Shown one piece after another: positions 16,501-26,066 of a stretch of DNA of 64,000 bases (position 1 is its first letter; each line of letters begins with the position of its first letter). Source of the DNA: Pseudomonadota bacterium (lineage in GTDB: Bacteria > Pseudomonadota > Alphaproteobacteria > Reyranellales > Reyranellaceae); NCBI GenBank assembly GCA_018242505.1, contig JAFEBU010000027.1, positions 145,957 through 209,956 of the forward strand, given 5' to 3'. The translations under genes and the position numbers were made by a program. The notes beneath the pieces were generated by a model. It was given only the letters and a program-made list of their open reading frames with translations, searched no databases and had not been told where the DNA came from.

Positions 16501-17457
16501 ATGGCATTGCGCCCGCACCGAATCTTCATTCTGGCCTATGACGGCTGCCAGCTCCTCGACGTCACCGGCCCCGCCGCCGTGTTCGGCGCGGTCAACGAGG
16601 CGGTGCGACGGCAAGTCTATGACCTTGCGATCGTCTCGCCCGATGGCGGCCCGGTCACCACCAACAGCGGCGTTGCGATCCAGGCCCGCCGCTTCGGCGG
16701 CCAGCCCGACACGCTTCTGGTCGCGGGCGGCTCGCGTGGCTTGCCGGCAGTGACGGCACGCATCGACCTCAGACGGTGGCTGCGGCGCGTGGCGCCACGT
16801 GCTGTTCGCTACGGCTCCGTCTGCACCGGCGCCTTCGTGTTGGCGGCCGCAGGCCTGCTCGACGGCAGGCGGGTGGCGACGCACTGGGCAAGCTGCAGCA
16901 AGCTGGCGCAGCACTATCCGGCCCTATCGGTCGATGCCGACGCGCTCTATGTCGTCGATGGCAAGGTCTGGACCTCGGCCGGCGTCACCACCGGCATCGA
17001 CATGGCTTTGGCGCTGGTCGAGGTCGATCATGGTGCTGCCATGGCGAACCTGATTGCCCGCCACTTCGTGCTCTATGCGCGCCGGCCGGGCTACCAATCT
17101 CAATTCAGCCCGCTCCTGCAGGCCCAGACCAAGGCGGAAGCGCCGTTCGCCGACCTCATTGAATGGATGCAGTCGCATCTCGATGCGCCACTCGACGTGC
17201 CGGCGCTCGCACGCCGGGTCGGACTGAGCGAGCGGACTTTCTATCGCAAGTTCACCGAGGCGACAGGCAAAACACCGGCGCAGTTCGTCGAGCGCCTGCG
17301 GCTGGAGGCGGCACGCACGTTGCTGGCCAGGAATCTGCCGCTGAAGGTGATCGCCGGCCGTGTCGGTCTCGGCTCCTCGGCGCGGCTCGGCGCGGCCTTC
17401 GAGCGCGGCTTCGGCATGGCGCCGTCGCTGTTTCGGGAGATGCATCGGGCGGCGTGA
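16501..17457 (+). CDS. GlxA family transcriptional regulator (DJ-1-like domain plus AraC HTH)
   Basis: A 318-residue regulator. Residues 1-190 form a DJ-1/PfpI-like domain (IFILAYDGCQLLDVTGPAAVFG; GSVCTGAFVLAAAGLLDGRR). Residues about 215-315 form an AraC-type double HTH (LDVPALARRVGLSERTFYRKFTEATG and AGRVGLGSSARLGAAFERGFGMAPS). It probably senses a small metabolite and controls the divergent isonitrile hydratase-like gene (inference from orientation). The C-terminus ends with the usual LFREMHRAA. Confidence 0.9.
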   Translation: MALRPHRIFILAYDGCQLLDVTGPAAVFGAVNEAVRRQVYDLAIVSPDGGPVTTNSGVAIQARRFGGQPDTLLVAGGSRGLPAVTARIDLRRWLRRVAPRAVRYGSVCTGAFVLAAAGLLDGRRVATHWASCSKLAQHYPALSVDADALYVVDGKVWTSAGVTTGIDMALALVEVDHGAAMANLIARHFVLYARRPGYQSQFSPLLQAQTKAEAPFADLIEWMQSHLDAPLDVPALARRVGLSERTFYRKFTEATGKTPAQFVERLRLEAARTLLARNLPLKVIAGRVGLGSSARLGAAFERGFGMAPSLFREMHRAA

Positions 17458-17673
17458 TCACATGCCGCCGCGGCCTCGACGGTTATCGCACGACGACGTT
17501 CCATCTCGTCGGTAGCTGCCTGTTCGGGTTGGGGCTGCAGGCGCAAGCTCGAGGATCAGGATGGCAAGGGAGATCAGCGGCAGAAGAGGCGTGGGCCCTG
17601 GCGCGATCGGGGAAGGCTGCGTCATTCCCTTCCGAGCACTACGAGATCGGCAGACATGCGTGAGGACTGACCC

Positions 17674-17805
17674 TCAGGCCGCTGTCTCCACGGCGGTACG
17701 GTGATTGTATTGCATCCGTTCCAGTGACTTGTCGCCGTCCACGGTCGTGACGCAGCCGCTCGCAGCGCCGGCCAGGAGGAGCAGGGGAAGAAGCTTCCGG
17801 AGCAT
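17674..17805 (-). CDS. Small lipoprotein, 43 aa
   Basis: The frame starting MLRKLLPLLLLAGAASGCVTT has a lipoprotein signal with lipobox AASGC. Only about 25 residues follow the lipid-modified Cys, ending HRTAVETAA. It starts 5 bp after the stop of the MFS gene on the same strand, so it is probably the last gene of that operon. Tiny lipoproteins of this type are common in alphaproteobacteria and mostly uncharacterised. Function unknown. Confidence 0.6.
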   Translation of the reverse strand: MLRKLLPLLLLAGAASGCVTTVDGDKSLERMQYNHRTAVETAA

Positions 17806-17809
17806 GTCG

Positions 17810-19231
17810 CTACCGCTGCAATCGCATGCGCATACTGCCGATCGCCAACGCCGTGCCGGCGAAACCCGCGGCCAGCCAGAGGGCCGCATGGGCAGCGGTC
17901 GCCGCTTCTGTACCGCCCAACGAGAAATCGAACAGGCCGAAGATCAAGGCCACAAGTGCCGCGCCCATGGTCTGGCCGAGCGTGCGCGTGGTCGCAATGA
18001 TGCCGCCTGCGCTGCCGCTGCGATCGCGCGGCACGGCGTTTATCATCAATCGATTGTTGGGCGCGGCAAAGATACCGAAGCCCGCGCCGCACAACATCAA
18101 GCGCCACATGATATCGGCTGTCGAAGGATGCTCCGGCAGGAGCGCCGAGAGCACGAGCCCGAGCGTCATGCTGCTGAGGCCAATCGCGCCGAGCACACCT
18201 GCATGATAGCGATCGGCGAGGCGGCCCGCGAAGGGCGCGATGGCGGCAAGTGCGGCGGGCCAGGCGGTGAGCAAGATTCCGGTATCGGTGGCGTCGCGTC
18301 CGAGCACGGTGTGGAAGAAGAACGGCAGGCTGATGTAGGCAAGGCCCTGCGCCACGAAGGTGCAGCTCGACGTCGTGATCGAGAGCGAGAAGAGCGGTCG
18401 CTTGAAGATGTCGATCGGCATCATCGGATGGGCAAGCCGGGTCTGTCGCCACACGAAGAGGATGCCCAGCACTGCAGCGCCACCCATCTCTGCCAGGATG
18501 ACCGTCCGTGAATGGCCATGTGCCATGCCGTCGATGCCGAAGATCAGGAGGCCGAAGGTCGTTCCTGACAGGATCGCCGAAAGAATGTCGAACGGATGAT
18601 GTGCATGAGTCGTGCGCGGCAGGTAGCGCTCACCCAGGAAGAACGACACGAGGCCGAGCGGGATGTAGACCGCGAACAGGATCGGCCACGACCAGATGGT
18701 GAGGAGCACGGCGCCGAGGCTGGGACCGGCGGCGAGCGTGGTCGCCACCACCGTGGTATTGAAGCCGAGCCCGCGTCCCAGCATGTTGCGCGGATAGATG
18801 GCGCGTACCAGCGCCGGCTGGATGGCCATCAGGCCGGCCGAGCCCAGCCCTTGAAGGGTCCGGGCGGCAAGCAGCCAGCCAAGCGAGGGGGCGAGCGTGC
18901 AGCCGACCGAGGCGATGCAGAAGAGCAGCAGGCCGGCGCGATAGACATGGCGATAGCCGACGATGTCGCCCAGCGCCGCGAGCGGCAACAGGGACACCAT
19001 CTGCGCGATCTGGCTGGCGTTCACGATCCAGATCGAGGTCCCGGCCGAAATATCGAGGTCCTGCGCGATATAGGGCAGCGCGAGGTTGGTCATGGAGTTG
19101 CTGAGCACCGCCATCGAAAGGCCGATGGTGATGGTGGCAACCGCAAGGAAGCGCGGCCGGCCGGGAGGTAGGCCGTCAGGAGAAGCTTGGATCGACGTGA
19201 CGGGCGGAGCGACGGATGTCGAGTAGGGCAT
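17810..19231 (-). CDS. MFS transporter, DHA2-like drug/proton antiporter type
   Basis: A 473-residue inner-membrane protein with about 14 hydrophobic segments. The first is near residue 30 (ATITIGLSMAVLSNSMTNLALP), with motif A-like LGDIVGYRHVYRAG near residue 85 and motif C-like GPSLGAVLL near residue 170. The 14-segment layout suits the DHA2 family of multidrug exporters. It starts 3 bp after the TauD gene stop, so it may export a product or inhibitor linked to that oxygenase (inference). Confidence 0.88.
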   Translation of the reverse strand: MPYSTSVAPPVTSIQASPDGLPPGRPRFLAVATITIGLSMAVLSNSMTNLALPYIAQDLDISAGTSIWIVNASQIAQMVSLLPLAALGDIVGYRHVYRAGLLLFCIASVGCTLAPSLGWLLAARTLQGLGSAGLMAIQPALVRAIYPRNMLGRGLGFNTTVVATTLAAGPSLGAVLLTIWSWPILFAVYIPLGLVSFFLGERYLPRTTHAHHPFDILSAILSGTTFGLLIFGIDGMAHGHSRTVILAEMGGAAVLGILFVWRQTRLAHPMMPIDIFKRPLFSLSITTSSCTFVAQGLAYISLPFFFHTVLGRDATDTGILLTAWPAALAAIAPFAGRLADRYHAGVLGAIGLSSMTLGLVLSALLPEHPSTADIMWRLMLCGAGFGIFAAPNNRLMINAVPRDRSGSAGGIIATTRTLGQTMGAALVALIFGLFDFSLGGTEAATAAHAALWLAAGFAGTALAIGSMRMRLQR

Positions 19232-19234
19232 CGC

Positions 19235-20110
19235 CTATTGCATCACCGTCGGTGCATCGCCGCCGATGGTCGTGCGTTGCATCAGGCGTTTGTGCTTCAC
19301 CGCGTCGTAGTGGGTGGCGCGGTGCAGGACGGCGCGATTGTCCCAGACGATCGCATCGCCCTCGCGCCAGGCATGCGAGAGCCGGAACTCGGGTTGATCG
19401 GCGCGCGCCGTCAGTTCGGCCAGCAGCGCCTCACCAGTCTCGCGCGGCCAGCCGACGATGAAGCCCGCGTGCGCGCCGATATAGAGCGCGCGCCGGCCGT
19501 TGATCGGATTGTCGCGGAACAGCCGCTGCTTCACCGGTGGCAGCTCGCTCAGCGCCTTGGCGCTGAGGATGCCCTTCTGGACGCGGTTGCGCGAATATTC
19601 CAGCGCATGCTCGGCGATCAGCGGCTCGATCGTCGCCTGCAGGGCCGGCGGCAGCGCGGCCCACGCCGCGCGCATGCACAGGAATTCCGTGTTGCCGCCC
19701 TCTGGCGGGCAAACGCGCGCGGTCAGGAGGGAGCAGAGCGAGGGAATGCGCTTGAACGAGGAGTCCGAGTGCCAGAAGTAGTTGGCCTTCTGGTAGATCA
19801 TCCGCATGTCGTCGGGCGGGATCGGCTCGCCGGTCAGGATGTCGAGGTTCGATTGCCGCGCAAACTTGGTCCCGGCGGCGGGATTGGCGCTGCCGGTCGT
19901 CTCGAGTGGGCCGAAATACTCGCTGAATTGGATCTGCTTTTCGTCATCCATCGGCTGGTCGCGAAAGAGGAGCACGGAATGTTCCTCGAACGCCGCACGA
20001 ATCGGGCCAAACTCGCGCGGGCTGAGGGGGCGAGTGATATCGATACCCGAGATCTCCGCACCGAAGAGCGGATGCAGCTTCCTGACGGTGATCGGCCCGG
20101 TGTTGCGCAT
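19235..20110 (-). CDS. TauD/TfdA family Fe(II)/2-oxoglutarate dioxygenase
   Basis: A 291-residue enzyme. The Fe(II) ligands are visible: H-x-D in YFWHSDSSFKR (about residue 112) and the distal His in AVLHRATHYD (about 265). The 2-oxoglutarate-binding Arg lies in KRLMQRTTIGGD. The N-terminus ITVRKLHPLFGAEISGIDIT is classic for the family. Substrates range from taurine to phenoxyacetates and cannot be assigned here. It sits between a serine hydrolase and an MFS transporter on the same strand with 3-20 bp gaps, which suggests one operon. Confidence 0.92.
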   Translation of the reverse strand: MRNTGPITVRKLHPLFGAEISGIDITRPLSPREFGPIRAAFEEHSVLLFRDQPMDDEKQIQFSEYFGPLETTGSANPAAGTKFARQSNLDILTGEPIPPDDMRMIYQKANYFWHSDSSFKRIPSLCSLLTARVCPPEGGNTEFLCMRAAWAALPPALQATIEPLIAEHALEYSRNRVQKGILSAKALSELPPVKQRLFRDNPINGRRALYIGAHAGFIVGWPRETGEALLAELTARADQPEFRLSHAWREGDAIVWDNRAVLHRATHYDAVKHKRLMQRTTIGGDAPTVMQ

Positions 20111-20129
20111 TCGCGTTGCTCCGCGTTGT

Positions 20130-21356
20130 CTAGTCCACGATCGCCTGATAGGTGAGCACGCGAAGCTCGCGGCGGATCGGGTAGGTCGAGGACGGCATGA
20201 GCTGGGTCAGCAGCACCACCGCCATGTCCTCGGCGGGATCGCACCAGAAGGCGGTCGAGGCCGCTCCGCCCCAGGCATACTCGCCGGGCGTGCCGACGAT
20301 ATGCGCCTTGGCCGGGTCGATCATGACCGAGAAGCCGAGCCCGAAGCCGACACCGTTGTAGGTCGACTCGGAAAAGCGCGGCGTGCCCATGTCGGCCATG
20401 TCGCCGTTGAGATGGTTCATGGTCATGAGCTCTACGGTCTTGCGTCCGAGCAGCCGGGCGCCGTCGAGCTCGCCTTTGTTCAGCATGAACTTGCAGAAGC
20501 GGAGATAATCGGCCGCCGTCGAGACCAGGCCGCCGCCGCCCGAGTTCACCTTGCGCGGCTTGAGATAGCGGCTCCTGGCCGGATCGTCGATCAAGGCGAG
20601 CTTGCCGTCCGGGCTCGGCTGATAGTTGGCGGCAAGGCGTTCGTGCTTGGCATCAGGCACATGGAAATCGGTGTCGACCATGCCGAGCGGCTTTATGACC
20701 TTCTCGACGAGATACTTCTCGAACGGCTCGCCCGAGATCACCTCGACCAGGCGGCCGAGCACGTCGGTGGAGACGCTGTAGTTCCACGCCTTGCCGGGCT
20801 GGGCGATCAGGGGGAAGGTCGCGAGCTTGTCGACAAGTTCGGCGAGGCTGGTGTTTGCCGTCTGGAAATCGACGCCGTCCTTGGCGCGGTAGAGCGCATC
20901 GACGGGATTGCTCTCCATGAAGCCGTAGGTGAGGCCCGATGTGTGGGTCAGGAGATCGCGGAAAGTGATGTCGCGCTCGGCCGGCACCGACTCGATCTTG
21001 CCGCGACTGCCGCCGACAAATACCCGCATGTTCCGGAACGCCGGCAGGAATTTCGCGATCGGGTCGTCGAGCTGGAAGCGGCCTTCCTCGTACAACATCA
21101 TGATCGCCGTCGAGGTGAGCGGCTTGGTCATGGAGTAGATGCGGAAGATCGTGTCGGGCCGGACCGGCTTGCTGCGCTCGACGTCGGCCTTGCCGTAGGC
21201 CTCGGCGAAGGCGAGTTCACCCCGGCGCATCACGCAGGTCACCATGCCGGGAAGCCGCCCGCTATCGACCCAGTCCTTCATCCAATGGCCGATGCGCGCG
21301 AGCCGCGCTGCGGAAAGGCCAACCTGTTCGGGTGCGACGAGCGGCAGCGTGTCCAT
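20130..21356 (-). CDS. Serine hydrolase (class C beta-lactamase/esterase family)
   Basis: A 408-residue beta-lactamase-fold hydrolase without a signal peptide. The nucleophile motif S-x-x-K is in YSMTKPLTST (about residue 76). The Tyr motif is WNYSVSTDVLG (about 189), with Y-S-V in place of the Y-x-N of true beta-lactamases, as in EstB-type esterases. It is more likely an esterase or amide hydrolase than a beta-lactamase. First gene of the minus operon with tauD-like and MFS genes, so it may release the substrate of the oxygenase (inference). Confidence 0.87.
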   Translation of the reverse strand: MDTLPLVAPEQVGLSAARLARIGHWMKDWVDSGRLPGMVTCVMRRGELAFAEAYGKADVERSKPVRPDTIFRIYSMTKPLTSTAIMMLYEEGRFQLDDPIAKFLPAFRNMRVFVGGSRGKIESVPAERDITFRDLLTHTSGLTYGFMESNPVDALYRAKDGVDFQTANTSLAELVDKLATFPLIAQPGKAWNYSVSTDVLGRLVEVISGEPFEKYLVEKVIKPLGMVDTDFHVPDAKHERLAANYQPSPDGKLALIDDPARSRYLKPRKVNSGGGGLVSTAADYLRFCKFMLNKGELDGARLLGRKTVELMTMNHLNGDMADMGTPRFSESTYNGVGFGLGFSVMIDPAKAHIVGTPGEYAWGGAASTAFWCDPAEDMAVVLLTQLMPSSTYPIRRELRVLTYQAIVD

Positions 21357-21431
21357 GGCGATCCTCCTCTTTCCCCCGCTAGACTAGCCCAGGACGAAGT
21401 ATTCCAGGCACGCAAAAGACGGGAGGGTGCA

Positions 21432-22331
21432 ATGGCGAGATTGTGCGAAGGTCGGGTGGCAATCGTGACCGGCGGTGCCCGGGGCGTGGGCCGCGAGCAT
21501 TGCCTGATGCTGGCCGAGCACGGCGCCAAGGTGGTCGTGAACGACCTGGGCGGCGACCGTGCCGGCAAGGGCCACGATGTCGGGCCTGCTCAACAGGTCG
21601 TGAATGAGATCAAGGCCAAGGGCGGAGAAGCGGTCGCCAACGGCGACGATGTCTCCGACTGGAACGGCGCCAAACATATGATCGACCAGGCGATCCAGGC
21701 CTTCGGCAAGCTCGATGCGGTGGTGCTGAACGCCGGCATCCTGCGCGATCGCATGCTGGTCAATATGAGCGAGGATGAATGGGACGCGGTGATCAAGGTG
21801 CACCTCAAGGGCACCTTCGCACCGGCGCGCCATGCGGCTGCCTACTGGCGCGATCTCGCCAAGCAGAAGGGCGGCCCGGTGGATGCCCGCATCATCACCA
21901 CCACTTCGGTGTCGGGCATCTACGGCAATATCGGCCAGACCAACTATGGGGCGGCCAAGGCCGGTATCGCCTCCTTCACCATCATCGCCGCACGCGAGCT
22001 CGGCCGCTACGGCATCACAGTGAACTCGATCTCGCCCTCGGCCTTCACGCGCATGACCGAGGATCTGCGGCAATATACCGAGGAGGACAAGAAGCGCCGC
22101 GATCCCAAGTGGATTGCGCCGGTCGCGACCTGGCTGGTGAGCGAGCAAAGCCGTGAGGTGACAGGCCGCGTTTTCCAGGCCGGCAACGGTATTTTCGCCG
22201 TTGCCGAGGGCTGGCATAAGGGCCCCGAGGTCGAGCAGATCATGGATCCCTACCAGGCCGGCAAGGTGCTGGGCGAGCTCGTCAAGAAGGCGCGCAAGAA
22301 CGCTGGTATGAACGGCCTCGATCTCGACTGA
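21432..22331 (+). CDS. SDR family oxidoreductase (MFE-type)
   Basis: A 299-residue short-chain dehydrogenase. It has the glycine motif VTGGARGVGREH (about residue 12), LNAGILRD (about 100), the catalytic Ser in TTTSVSGIYGNIGQTNYGAAKAG with Y-x-x-x-K, and a long C-terminal part. The NDLGGDRAGKGHD loop after beta-2 is typical of the hydroxyacyl-CoA dehydrogenase domain of multifunctional enzyme type 2, so a hydroxyacyl-CoA substrate is possible. It is divergent from the serine hydrolase and precedes a TctC-type binding protein. Confidence 0.9.
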   Translation: MARLCEGRVAIVTGGARGVGREHCLMLAEHGAKVVVNDLGGDRAGKGHDVGPAQQVVNEIKAKGGEAVANGDDVSDWNGAKHMIDQAIQAFGKLDAVVLNAGILRDRMLVNMSEDEWDAVIKVHLKGTFAPARHAAAYWRDLAKQKGGPVDARIITTTSVSGIYGNIGQTNYGAAKAGIASFTIIAARELGRYGITVNSISPSAFTRMTEDLRQYTEEDKKRRDPKWIAPVATWLVSEQSREVTGRVFQAGNGIFAVAEGWHKGPEVEQIMDPYQAGKVLGELVKKARKNAGMNGLDLD

Positions 22332-22354
22332 TGCAGGCAAAGGAGCGGGTACTC

Positions 22355-23341
22355 ATGTTCACGATCAACCGCCGCGCGCTGCTGGCGGGCGGGATGGCTG
22401 CGGCCGCGTTTTCAAGCACTGCTGGAGCGCAGGTCCAGACGCAAGGCTGGCCGACCAAGCCGATCCGATGGGTCGTTCCCTATACCGCAGGCGGACTGAC
22501 CGACGTCGTGACCCGGTTGACGCTCGAGAAGATGAAGGTCGGCCAGACCTTTGTGGTCGACAACAAACCCGGCGCGAACTCGTTGATCGGTGCCGAAGCT
22601 GTCGCCAATGCAGCTCCGGACGGCTACACCTTTCTGACGGTGATCGCAGCACACGCCGCCAACAAGACGCTCTATGCCGGCAGGCTGAAGTTCGATCCGG
22701 TCGCAAGCTTCACCCCGGTGTCGTTGGTCGCCCTGGCGCCGATCATGATTCTGGTGACCAACGATCTGCCGGTGAAAAGCGTCGGCGAGTTGATCGACTA
22801 CGCCAAGAAGAATCCGGGCAAGATCTCGTTCGGCTCCTCGGGCGTTGGCTCGGCGGCACATCTCACCAGCGAATTGATCATGCAGGTGACGGGCACGCAA
22901 ATGGTTCACGTTCCCTACAAGGGGACGGCGCCGGCGCTGGCCGACCTCGCGTCCGGCAATCTTCAGATGCTGCTCGACGTGCCGATCGGCACCATGAGCC
23001 AGGTTCGTGCCGGCAAGGTCCGGGCGCTGGCCATGATGTCGAAGGAGCGCGTTCCCGGTGCCGACGATATCCCGACCATTGTCGAGTCGGGCGGCCCGCT
23101 GATCGAATCATCGAGCTGGGTGATGTTTCTCGCGCCGGCCGGCACGCCCAAGGACGTGACCGACCGTCTTGCCGGCGAGGTCGCCAAAGCTGTGAAGGAC
23201 GAGGCGCTCCGCAAGCGCCTGGCCGAACAGGCCGTGGCTCCCGTCGGAGCCACGCCTGCCGATACCGCCAAATTCCTGGCCGAGGAAGTCGAGAAATGGC
23301 GCAACGTGATCACCACCGCCGGAGTGAAGATCGAGGCCTGA
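22355..23341 (+). CDS. Tripartite tricarboxylate transporter substrate-binding protein (TctC/Bug family)
   Basis: A 328-residue periplasmic protein. The start MFTINRRALLAGG is preceded by AAAGGAG, and its RR-x-x-L-A-G signal ends near TAGAQVQ. The Bug signature is clear: PTKPIRWVVPYTAGGLTD (about residue 33), VVDNKPGANSLIGAEAVANAAPDGYT and MVHVPYKGTAPALADL. No TctA/TctB membrane genes are adjacent, as is usual for the many orphan Bug proteins. It probably binds a carboxylate. It lies 23 bp after the SDR gene. Confidence 0.92.
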   Translation: MFTINRRALLAGGMAAAAFSSTAGAQVQTQGWPTKPIRWVVPYTAGGLTDVVTRLTLEKMKVGQTFVVDNKPGANSLIGAEAVANAAPDGYTFLTVIAAHAANKTLYAGRLKFDPVASFTPVSLVALAPIMILVTNDLPVKSVGELIDYAKKNPGKISFGSSGVGSAAHLTSELIMQVTGTQMVHVPYKGTAPALADLASGNLQMLLDVPIGTMSQVRAGKVRALAMMSKERVPGADDIPTIVESGGPLIESSSWVMFLAPAGTPKDVTDRLAGEVAKAVKDEALRKRLAEQAVAPVGATPADTAKFLAEEVEKWRNVITTAGVKIEA

Positions 23342-23346
23342 CATCG

Positions 23347-23382
23347 GCGTGCGCCCGGCCGCTTATACAACCGGGCGCACGC
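23347..23382 (+). terminator. Hairpin after the TctC-type gene
   Basis: A perfect 12-bp stem (GCGTGCGCCCGG / CCGGGCGCACGC) with a 12-base loop begins 6 bp after the stop codon. No T-run follows, so termination may depend on Rho or simply protect the 3' end. Confidence 0.5.
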
Positions 23383-23472
23383 TGCCAATGGGCGAGGCGA
23401 CCGCTTCAGGGGGAGGCGCCTCTGGGAAGCAGCGCGCAACGGCCGGCATATTTCAAGGGCAGCCGGCAGTAT

Positions 23473-23506
23473 CTAACTATAGCCGCGATCTAATTATAGC
23501 CGCGCC
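23473..23506. repeat. 17-bp tandem duplication at the end of the amidase gene
   Basis: Two neighbouring 17-base units share CTAA-TATAGCCGCG with three differences. The second unit contains the amidase stop codon and its last codons (LARL), so the first unit looks like a recent copy of the gene's 3' end just beyond its stop. Confidence 0.5.
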
Positions 23507-24912
23507 AGCGTCTCGATCACCTTGGGTTGTGGCCACGTCCAGCCGCCGGCGCTTTCGTAGGCGCGCATTGCCCGCAGAACCAGATGATCGGCGCGAGGTG
23601 CACCGACCATCTGCAGGCCGACCGGCAGACCGGTCGCCGTGAGGCCGGCCGGCATAGAGGCGGCCGGCTGGCCGGTCAGGTTGAAAGGCAGCGTATAAGG
23701 TGCGCCCTTCGTCCAGCGCGGGAAGGCCTCGGAATTGTAGAGCGTATCGACAGAGGGCGCGGCAGTGGGCGTGACCGGGGCGAGCAACAGGTCGTATTTC
23801 CGGTACCAAAGCGCCAGGTCACGCGCGAGCTTCGATCTTGCTTCGTAGGATTTCGCGTAGTCGGCAAGCGTGATCGACATTCCCTTTTCGGCGGCGGCCC
23901 GGAAGCCGGGATCGAGCTTGCCGTGGAGCTGGCTCGGAATTTGGCGCAGGCGCGTGGCGAAGCTGCCGATCCAGAGCGGCTCAAAGAAGAGCTGCAGCGG
24001 CTCGATCAATGGTCCGACCTCTTCGACATGCGCTCCAAGCGCTTCGAAGCGTCGAGCCGCTGCAGCCACGAGGTCGCGAATCTCGGGGTCGGGCTTTACA
24101 TGACCCAGATCGAGACTGAGCCCGACCTTCCAGCCGCGTACACCGTCGTCGAGGCCGATCGTGTAGTCGCGCCGGTCGGCCGGCAGGGAGCGCCAGTCGC
24201 GCGGATCGGGTCCGGCCGTGGCATTCAGGGCGAGGGCGCTGTCGAGGACGCTGCGTGCCAGCACGCCCTGGCTCACGACGTCGGCAAATGGCGAATCGGC
24301 CGGATATTGTGCGATGCGGCCGAAGGACGGCTTCAGGCCGACCAGACCGGCATGTGCGGCCGGGATTCGGATCGAGCCGCCGCCATCATTGCCGTGATTG
24401 AGCGGCGCTACGCCTGCTGCGGTCATTGTCGCCGCACCGCCCGACGAGCCGCCAGGAGAATGCGCAAGGTTCCAGGGGCTGCGAGTCGTCCCCTGCAAGG
24501 GCGAATCGGTGAGGGCCTTCCAGCCGAACTCGGGAGTGGTCGTCTTGCCCAAGATCGGCATGCCGGCAGCGCGCAGCCGTGCCACGACCGGCGCGTCCTC
24601 GGCCGCAGGTGTCTCGTCCGTTGCATGCGAGCCGTATCGTGTGGGCCAGCCTTTCACGGTGGTCGTATCCTTGATTGAAGTCGGCACGCCATCCAGCGGC
24701 GAGGCGGGCATACCCGCCATCCAGCGCGCTTCCGAAGCCCGCGCCGCCTCGAGAGCACCCTCACGATCGATCAGGACGAGGAAATTAAGGTGCTGCTGCA
24801 AGCGGTCAGCCCGCTCCAGGATTTGCTGTGTAACTTCAACCGGAGAAAGGATTTTTTTGGAATAGCACCGGCCAAGCTCGGCGGCGGACGCCCAGATAAG
24901 ATTGTCAGACAT
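23494..24912 (-). CDS. Amidase (amidase signature family)
   Basis: A 472-residue hydrolase with the triad Lys in PTSIKDTTTVKG (about residue 81), Ser in SPGGSSGGAATM (about 155) and Ser in GGGSIRIPAAH (about 179). The N-terminus MSDNLIWASAAELGRCYSKK is usual for the family. Unlike the amidase at 6602 it has no small coupled partner. It converges on the TctC-type gene and is divergent from the metallo-hydrolase. The substrate is unknown; candidates include aryl or aliphatic amides and carbamates. Confidence 0.9.
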   Translation of the reverse strand: MSDNLIWASAAELGRCYSKKILSPVEVTQQILERADRLQQHLNFLVLIDREGALEAARASEARWMAGMPASPLDGVPTSIKDTTTVKGWPTRYGSHATDETPAAEDAPVVARLRAAGMPILGKTTTPEFGWKALTDSPLQGTTRSPWNLAHSPGGSSGGAATMTAAGVAPLNHGNDGGGSIRIPAAHAGLVGLKPSFGRIAQYPADSPFADVVSQGVLARSVLDSALALNATAGPDPRDWRSLPADRRDYTIGLDDGVRGWKVGLSLDLGHVKPDPEIRDLVAAAARRFEALGAHVEEVGPLIEPLQLFFEPLWIGSFATRLRQIPSQLHGKLDPGFRAAAEKGMSITLADYAKSYEARSKLARDLALWYRKYDLLLAPVTPTAAPSVDTLYNSEAFPRWTKGAPYTLPFNLTGQPAASMPAGLTATGLPVGLQMVGAPRADHLVLRAMRAYESAGGWTWPQPKVIETLARL

Positions 24913-25142
24913 GCTTGTTCGTTTATCCCGCAGTGCAACAATGCCATGTTAGTTCCATCGTAGTTTCGACCGTGCCTGATCGGCCGTCGAGCCCTCTGTG
25001 AAGGGTCATTGCGCATCGTAGAAGCCGCCGGCCTGTGGCGCGCTGGTCGCTGCGTTCGGCTATCGAAAATCGATGAGCGTTCGCCTGTTCTGACGGCCCC
25101 GCTCCCCTTAAGCTCGCCGCCGAAACAAAAAAGGGGAAGGAC

Positions 25143-26030
25143 ATGGTCGAGCTGAAGCTGGGCGGCGCCACGATCACCCGTATCGAAGAAAGCTACGAGC
25201 CCAACTTCGAAGCCCGGATATTCTTTCCCGACTGGAACGCCGAGGTCGTGCGCGAGCACGGGGGCTGGCTCTCACCCAACCACTACGACGCAGCCTCGGG
25301 CTTCCTGAAGCTCAGCGTTCATAGCTGGCTGATCAAGATCGGCGGCAAGCGCATCCTGATCGATACTTGCGTCGGGAATCACAAGCCCAGGGCCCACCGG
25401 CCCAAGTGGCACATGATGGAAACCAAGTATCTCGAGCGGTTGGCGGCGGCAGGCGTGAAACCCGACGAGATCGACATGGTGATGTGCACGCACCTGCATG
25501 TCGACCATGTTGGCTGGAATACGCGGCTCGACAACGGTCGTTGGGTGCCGACGTTCAAGAACGCCAAATACGTCTTCAGCCAGGAGGACTACGACTTCTA
25601 CCGCAAGCTCGACAGCGATCCCGAGAAGGGACCGGCAAATGGTGGCTCGTTCCGCGACTCTGTTCTGCCGGTGGTTGAGGCCGGCCTCGCACAGATGGTA
25701 ACGGGGGCGGCATCTCTCGACGAGACGCTGAAGGTCGAACCCGCGCCTGGCCATACGCCCGGTACGATCGCCATCAAGTTCGAATCGAAGGGCGAGAGGG
25801 CGTTGTTCTGCGGCGACATCCTGCACCACGCGTTGCAGGTCTATCATCCCGAGTGGAACAGCTTCGCCTGCCTGGACCAGGACAATGCGCGCAAGAGCCG
25901 GAGGGCATCGCTGGAGCATTGCGCCGGCTCTGGCGCGCGGCTGATGCCATGCCATTTCGGGGCACCCTTCACTTGCCATATCGAGTCCAAAGCCGGCGGC
26001 TTCGCGCCGCGCTTCGACGGCGGTTTCTGA
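25143..26030 (+). CDS. MBL fold metallo-hydrolase
   Basis: A 295-residue metallo-beta-lactamase-fold enzyme. The binuclear metal motif H-x-H-x-D-H is in CTHLHVDHVGWNTRL (about residue 118). Further ligands are His in APGHTPGT (about 202), Asp in LFCGDILHH (about 224) and His in MPCHFGAPF near the end. The layout resembles the methyl parathion hydrolase and lactonase branch. The start follows AAGGGGAAGG. NIPSNAP and alpha/beta hydrolase genes follow, which suggests a small degradative unit. Confidence 0.9.
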   Translation: MVELKLGGATITRIEESYEPNFEARIFFPDWNAEVVREHGGWLSPNHYDAASGFLKLSVHSWLIKIGGKRILIDTCVGNHKPRAHRPKWHMMETKYLERLAAAGVKPDEIDMVMCTHLHVDHVGWNTRLDNGRWVPTFKNAKYVFSQEDYDFYRKLDSDPEKGPANGGSFRDSVLPVVEAGLAQMVTGAASLDETLKVEPAPGHTPGTIAIKFESKGERALFCGDILHHALQVYHPEWNSFACLDQDNARKSRRASLEHCAGSGARLMPCHFGAPFTCHIESKAGGFAPRFDGGF

Positions 26031-26066
26031 CAGGCTTTTTCCAGGATTTTCGAGAAGGAGAAGAAC

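Noticed and set aside
20130..21356. True class C beta-lactamase
   Set aside because: There is no signal peptide and the Tyr motif is Y-S-V instead of Y-x-N, so an esterase-type hydrolase is more likely.
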